The notes below the pieces were generated by a model that was given only the letters and a program-made list of their open reading frames with translations, was not told where the DNA came from and made no database searches. Below, in pieces: positions 58,330 through 64,000 of a stretch of 64,000 bases of DNA. The stretch is taken from NCBI GenBank assembly GCA_020091685.1, contig CM034599.1:40069945-40133944 (forward strand), in the 5' to 3' direction. The first letter of the stretch is position 1; every line of letters begins with the position of its first letter. Source of the stretch: Lutjanus erythropterus. Its lineage: Eukaryota > Chordata > Actinopteri > Lutjaniformes > Lutjanidae. Made by a program: the position numbers and the translations under genes.

Positions 58330-59415
58330 ATTAGAGTAAACAATTTCACCGTGTTCTATACTGAAGTGATCTAAAAGTAACAGAAAGTAATCAAGTTACA
58401 TTACTTTAATATTGTGATACCTGGATTATGTTACTGACTACATTTTTGAGCAGGTAATCAGTAACTGTCTCATAATAATTTTTTACAGTAACCTGAGTTG
58501 TGAAAACCACAAGAGGGGGGCGTTCATACTCACTCCTCTTGTGAACACAGTAAACACGACCGCCTGTGAAGGCAGCACATGAGCAGACCACTGTTACCTG
58601 AAGGTGTGAAGGTGCTGCTCAGGGAGATGAGCTAATGTGGTGGCTTTAATGATAATATGTTCTGTTCTGAGCCTATGAGCTCCATATGTCAGGCGTCCTT
58701 GAACACACACACACGCAGTCAATTTTCTTTGTCCCTGCTGCATTACTACACAACAGTAATACAAGTGACGGACGGATGCCCTGTCAGCAGAGTGATTCTC
58801 ATAGTGAACTGAAGCGACCTGAACCTCCTGACTCCTGCAGGGAAATCAATAATGCATGCTTTGGAAAATAGAAGAGAATGTCATGAAAAAAAAAAGGACA
58901 ATCAGTAGTTATGGCTACAGCAATGGTGGCTGCAACTTTGCTATTGGCAGCAAAAGAGTGTGAGCTACAAAATTGTACAGGTGTGAAGTGGAGATCGAAA
59001 GGAAGGAAGGCCAAGATTGAAGATGGGTGTGGTCCAACCCAGCTGCTGGGTCCAGATGTCAACATGTTGGTGGACTTCACAGCTGGTATCATTCCATCAA
59101 AAGATGGTCTCAGATGAGAAGAAACCACGTCCACTTCTGCATGACTCTGCACAGCCAGTCAGAGTCTACAGCTCTAAAGGCAGCTAAAAATGGCCAGTTT
59201 TGGCCCAGAATTTCATGAATTTACTGTTTTTCAGGGTGTTGACTGATGGCAAATGTTAATAAATGCAAATCCAGAGAGTGTTACCAGTTTCAGTCAAGGA
59301 TAGAGGCTGTATTAAGTGCAGCTGTGGTTGTGTCTGTAGTTTTTCTTGAAGTTGGGTTGAAGAACAAACAAACTCCTCTGGTTGAGGAGTGATCCAGAGA
59401 AGGCTTTTAATTATG
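58330..59415. other. Non-genic sequence, nothing firmly recognised
   Basis: An open frame at 58,911-59,117 has plausible amino-acid composition but no recognised family and no splice context. Confidence 0.35.
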
Positions 59416-59423
59416 GTTTAAAG

Positions 59424-59691
59424 CCTGGATTCTCAAACTGTGGTACGTGTAACACTGGTCGTATGTGAGCTCCCTCTACTGGCATGCAAAGGAATATCAG
59501 ATTTTTTTTAATGAAATAAATTAATTTAAAAACATGTAAGCTAAGAGAATGAAAAAAACACTGCAATTGTGCCACCAGATGTGAACTATTACAAAGAGAA
59601 GTGCACATTAGGAGGACAAAAGGAAAGTGATATGTGGAGAGCTAAATATTTCCTGAGGTGGTACGTGGTGTAAAAAGTTTGAGAAACACTG
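59424..59691. mobile_element. hAT-type MITE with imperfect 8-bp target duplication
   Basis: Left end CCTGGATTCTCAAAC. The right end in reverse is CAGTGTTTCTCAAAC. Flanks are GTTTAAAG (59,416-59,423) and GTTTAATC (59,692-59,699). Internal GAGGTGGTACGTGGTGT is also seen near 30,138. Confidence 0.65.
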
Positions 59692-59699
59692 GTTTAATC

Positions 59700-61590
59700 C
59701 AACCACAGAAAAAGAAACTTCCAGTTTATGTATCCATTTTTATTCAGTGGAGCTATAGATTACGAAGCCTGTTGGTATATTCCTTGCAGATATTAAAGTC
59801 ACATTTATAAAATATTTAGGAACCTTAGTAAAACAATTCAGAAACTGTGACTTAAACACTGCATTTGCAGGAATATTTTTAATCCATTTAAAAACATTTA
59901 GTTCATGTTATTTTCAGAGTATTTTCATTTGCATGCCTTTTGTCAGAATTGTCCTTTCCAGAACTGTCCAGATTCTGCCAGAACAGGATCGTGGAACTCC
60001 CTCACTGGAATCAACACCTATTTAATTTGATTCAGTCCCTCCTTTGTCGCAATCAAAATCTTTAAATAAAGTTTACAGAATTTTTAATGTTATCTAATGA
60101 TTACTGTAAGCCCCATATCAATTAAGTAAGTGGGTATGTGTGCTGTTAAACTGGTGAAATATCTGGTTAAATTCAGAGGGTTAGTTACAGTCATACTGTA
60201 ATTTAACCACTGTTCACAGGTTTACATCAGCTGTGTTGGTCAACTGTAACTGAGAACACAATCAAATGTTAGACTGACTTCATGAGTTGAACTTGAGAAT
60301 ATTCCACAGCTGTCAGTCCACATGAGCGCTCCCTCTCTCCCTGTTTGACTGTCACTAAAAAATTTGTTCTGTGTCTGATCGAGGCTTTAACTTTATTGAT
60401 TATTCCTAAAAACCTCAAAAGAACAGATTTTGTCAACTGTAAACTGTCTGTGTTTCGTATGCAGTATCGTTCATGTGCGTCTCGCAGCTCCACAGCAAAG
60501 GCTCACTTTGAGGGTGTTTGAACTGGTGTTGTGCTGTCTATAGTACTGAAAGTGTAAGAGACTCATAGACAGAGAATATGTTCAGTTTTTAAGGTTATAA
60601 ATAGTCTAAAAAATAATTAATCAGAGGCCGTTGTAATGCAGATTCTGTAAACCTGCAGTAAGTTTTCACAATTTTCTTAATGTAGTGGAGCTCCAGTAGC
60701 TCCCATTTATTTTTATTTATTGTAATTGCTTGACAATTGTGATATGGATTTGAAAGACAAGTGAAGTTTTTTACAGATCTAGCCTCCTTTCCATTTTAAA
60801 GTTAACCAGATGCAATGTATCAAATGTTAAATGCATGACCATGGAGCACTTTAGAGGGTTTGGAATCCCTCCACTATAGTTTCAAATAATCGGGGCCTCC
60901 AAAAAACATTTTGCATAGGGCCCCTGAAAAGCTAGAAATGGCACTGTTCTCATGTGTGGTGTTGACTGACTTCTTCAGGTTGATCTGGTTCCTCACACAG
61001 ATCACCACACTGATTACTCATATTTGCATTAATACTAAATCTTGATTGTGATCAAAGCGGTGGCTCCACTGTGAGTCTGGGGTCCAGCTCAGTCTTCTCT
61101 GTGTGTTTGAAACATTTCTGTGTTTTATCAAAGAGAAAGAGGATGCTGGACTTTCAGCACAGATAACACAATCGCAGTGTGAAGGGCAGTGTCTGATGCT
61201 TTGTGCCAAGGTGAGGAGAAACACCAACACATCAGGCAAATAAACCCCCTCCGTTCTGATGATCATGTGTCTGTTCTGCTGTCAGATCTCCCAGCTGATA
61301 GTCAACCTCAGGTCCTGCACTCTTATATAATCATGTATAAAATCCATCCTCCAAACCTCCCACCCCCACCGCAGCCCGTCAGTGATGTTGTTGTGCCCAG
61401 GGGGATCGGCAGCCTTGACTGCCTCTGATCTGATTAGAAGCTTGTTGGGGGGGTGGAAGGGTTAGGACGGCCTGTCAAAAGCCGCTCCGTCAGCCTTGAG
61501 GAGATAAAGTGATGCCTCCTGGACCTCCAGCACTCTGCACTCATGATGCAATCAGCTGCCCTGCTGACAACCATCACTCACTCACAAGAT
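59700..61590. other. Non-genic sequence
   Basis: Mostly AT-rich. The segment 61,350-61,590 is GC-richer and looks unique. No exon supported. Confidence 0.35.
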
Positions 61591-61594
61591 AACC

Positions 61595-61599
<5 letters not shown>

Positions 61600-61630
<31 letters not shown>
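61600..61630. repeat. (TG)n microsatellite
   Basis: About 15 TG units. Confidence 0.9.
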
Positions 61631-61635
<5 letters not shown>

Positions 61636-61689
61636 AGGGTTGACTGATATATAATTTTAGCAGTGCACATGGTATTATATTAAAACGAC

Positions 61690-62430
61690 TGTCTAACATT
61701 TTGGGAAATTTGCGTCTTTGCTCTTAAAGTCACATCAGATGATGGGGATGATTTAATTTTCATCACTGTGCAGTGGCACAAATACATACATAATGCATAG
61801 TTGCTGTAGACTTTGTAGACTGGTCTGGACTGCTCTGCTGATGAGAACACTTTGGTGGCGTTCAGAAACAGGAACTTGTCCTTTGCAAAGGAGAAACCCA
61901 ATACACAGCCTTCGAGCACCAACCTTAGCACCTACCCAACTCACAGCCACCATGCTGCGGTCTCACATATCCAGACCAGACCTCACCACAGTGCTCAGCA
62001 CTGGAGAAACATCTGGTTCCACGCATGATCATTCTGCTGTAGGAGAAAAAATGTTCTGGCCTGTTTGTATTTCTTTAAACCAATTGCTATTGTCTTGGAT
62101 GGTGCTCAGCCCATGATGTAATGATGGTGCTGCTCAAAACAGTGTCAAGGTGGAACTTGTTTTGGTGGAATATTCACAGGCGAGCCATGGCATTAAAACA
62201 TCTACATCACTGCATAAGGAAATGTAACAGCTGTAAGCTTGTTTATGTTCCTACTGTTAGCAGCCACGTGGTAATTTGCCATTTTCAGTGTGTAGGTTGT
62301 TGTTTCCAGGGACTCTGAAAACATCAATAACAGATCACATGATGCTGCCTGAAACAAGCAACCAATGGCAGGCTTACAGCCGCAGTGTGCATCCACTGAG
62401 TCAGACTGTCAATGCTGTACTGTCCTCATG
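61690..62430. repeat. Probable teleost dispersed repeat
   Basis: Phrases such as CAATTGCTATTGTCTTGGATGG and GGTGGAACTTGTTTTGGTGG resemble a repeat common in fish genomes. Only one copy is in the window, so the call rests on recalled resemblance. Open frames here are not credible genes. Confidence 0.4.
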
Positions 62431-63169
62431 CAGAAAAGAGCTGAACTGAAAGTGCCCCACATTTTACTGACGCCCAGCAGTGACACGTTACTACCAGGTG
62501 TCTGTAAAAACAAAGGAAAATACATTCTTTAAGACAAAATGATAGTGGTATACACTATTTATTTTTTCAACATTTAATGATTTGATTTAAAATGTAAAAA
62601 TCATGACCTCTTCCTGAAACTGATATGAAATTGTTGCATAAACACAGGTGTTACCAACAACTCTGATTTAGATTCCTTTCCATTCAGGTCATAGAGTTTC
62701 ATGTTGGCTCACTGGAAAAGACTCTGTTACACTGAATGGAACAGGGCCTTAATTTGTATCATTGTTAAAACCTGTGTTTACACTACCATTTCCTGTTAAT
62801 ATGAAAAAGATCTATTAACACATTAGCTCTTGATTAATCCATATAGACGACAGTGTAAAGATGGTTTCTTGAGCAGTGGTGACTTTCTGGACACTTCAGA
62901 AAGGACATGAAAGTGGTGCTGACCTTCTCATCTAATGCAACAAAGCCAGTAAGCTTTATTTCTCCAAATGTCAGATTATATCTTCAATCGAGGCTCCAGC
63001 ACCTCATCGCCATGCTTCCAACAACGCCAAAGCTGTTTCATTTATTAAATGCTGTACGTTGCAAGAGTCACCAGATCATCCAGAATTCTTCTGTAGTCAT
63101 GCTCAGCTGAAAAAATAACTCCAGTAGGTCTATAGCATGTGTGTGAGCAGCGAGCAGTGGCAGAAGAGT

Positions 63170-63310
63170 AGTGGATATCTGTACTCAAGTACACATACTG
63201 TTACATTGCTAAAATGTTACTCAATTACAAGTAAAAGTACTGGTGGTAGAAAAATACTTCCAGTAAAAGTACAAAGTATTCATTACAAAAACTACTTAGA
63301 GTATTTGTTA
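63170..63310. repeat. Dispersed repeat resembling family B
   Basis: ACTCAAGTACACATACTGTT, GTTACTCAATTACAAGTAAA and AGTACTGGTGGTAGAAAAAT. Related in character to repeat B but not closely alignable by eye. Confidence 0.4.
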
Positions 63311-63402
63311 CTTGAGACTGTTGATGTTACCATCAAACTACGGATGTAAATTATGGGTGTTTTCCTGAACCAAATGTTGAAAAAACTCAAAATTGATTTT
63401 AA

Positions 63403-63803
63403 AGGGATAGTTCACCCAAAAATGAAAATTCAGTCATTATCTACTCACCCTCATGCTGACTGAAGGTCAGGTTTAGTTTTTTAGTCCACAAAACACTGCT
63501 GGAGTTTCACAGGAAAACAGTGTTGCAGAATCTCCCAAACAATGGAAGTGAATGGTGACCAGTTTTCAAATGGAAAAAGCAAATGGACAAAAAAGCACAA
63601 AATGCCTCTATACTGCTCGTCTGGTGTAATCCAAGTCTCCTAAAGCCCCAACATGCCGTTTTCAAACCGTCACAACACACACACCCAGTTCTGACAGCGT
63701 GCATGTGCACATGAACATGGCTTCAAAAACTAAACCCGACCTTCAATCAGAATGACGGTGAGTAGATATTGACTGAATTTTCTTTTCTGGATGAACTATC
63801 CCT
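63403..63803. mobile_element. Complete TTAA-type MITE (Angel/Kolobok-like), copy 3
   Basis: TTAA on both sides (63,399-63,402 and 63,804-63,807). Left end AGGGATAGTTCACCC, right end in reverse AGGGATAGTTCATCC. 401 bp with no coding capacity. The inverted structure extends inward (ATGAAAATTCAGTCA against TGACTGAATTTTC). Related copies at 1-310 and 23,985-24,347. Confidence 0.85.
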
Positions 63804-64000
63804 TTAACAACAGCAGCCAGGCCACTGTACTTAGTATATTAGCAATTGTTTGTCAGCATTGATCAACTGAAATGAAAGAAAACAGTATTTCCCAGCTCGT
63901 CACATACCGCTGCGCTCCTTGGTGTCTGATACTGAGGCAGTAGGCATCTTTTAGCTGCTGTGTCTGACGCAACGTATCTCAAAACCTGCTGCACACCTGA

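Noticed and set aside
58911-59117. 68-codon open frame
   Set aside because: Plausible composition but no recognised family, no splice context and no supporting neighbour. It is left as unannotated sequence.
1-64000. tRNA, rRNA, snRNA or known microRNA genes
   Set aside because: Both strands were scanned by eye for typical tRNA arms and familiar microRNA seeds without a convincing hit. A covariance-model search would be needed to exclude them.

Overview
This window is vertebrate nuclear DNA, most likely from a percomorph-type teleost fish. It is AT-rich and intron-rich, crowded with fish-type mobile elements (TTAA-flanked MITEs, hAT MITEs, Tc1 relics, L2-like LINEs, a Ty3/gypsy LTR element) and microsatellites. 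It holds one recognisable host gene, an NR5A orphan nuclear receptor on the minus strand. Details of the DNA-binding domain favour nr5a1 (steroidogenic factor 1, SF-1/Ad4BP) over nr5a2 (LRH-1).

Gene region (1-21,340). nr5a1 reads right to left. A promoter-like segment with a CCAAT box and a palindromic CACGTG E-box lies at about 21,280-21,340. Exon 1 (ending at 21,000) carries two short upstream ORFs and the first 22 coding bases. Exon 2 (18,902-19,020) and exon 3 (18,300-18,441) encode the two zinc fingers. Exon 4 (16,410-17,065) encodes the Ftz-F1 box, hinge and start of the ligand-binding domain. Exon 5 (391-510) continues the ligand-binding domain. The five exons join in frame to 353 codons, and the last two expected exons lie left of the window. 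Intron 4 is about 15.9 kb and full of repeats. Exon 4 sits between two inverted copies of one repeat, and intron 1 ends in a long TG tract directly at its 3' splice site.

Upstream region (21,340-64,000). No host exon could be supported here. The region is a mosaic of repeats: TTAA-type MITEs (about 24.0-24.35 and 63.40-63.80 kb), a Tc1-like transposase relic (32.64-33.89 kb), a hAT MITE with target duplication (39.35-39.91 kb), a degenerate Ty3/gypsy element with both LTRs (41.55-47.94 kb, perhaps to 48.16 kb) carrying a nested L2-like LINE fragment, an antisense L2-like LINE (50.06 to about 53.4 kb), and several dispersed repeats in two to five copies. Short unique-looking stretches between them, notably a cluster of PBX and MEIS/PREP-type motifs at 34.97-35.25 kb, are candidate distant regulatory DNA for nr5a1.

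All alignments were made by eye, so repeat boundaries and family names are approximate unless target duplications or splice sites fix them.
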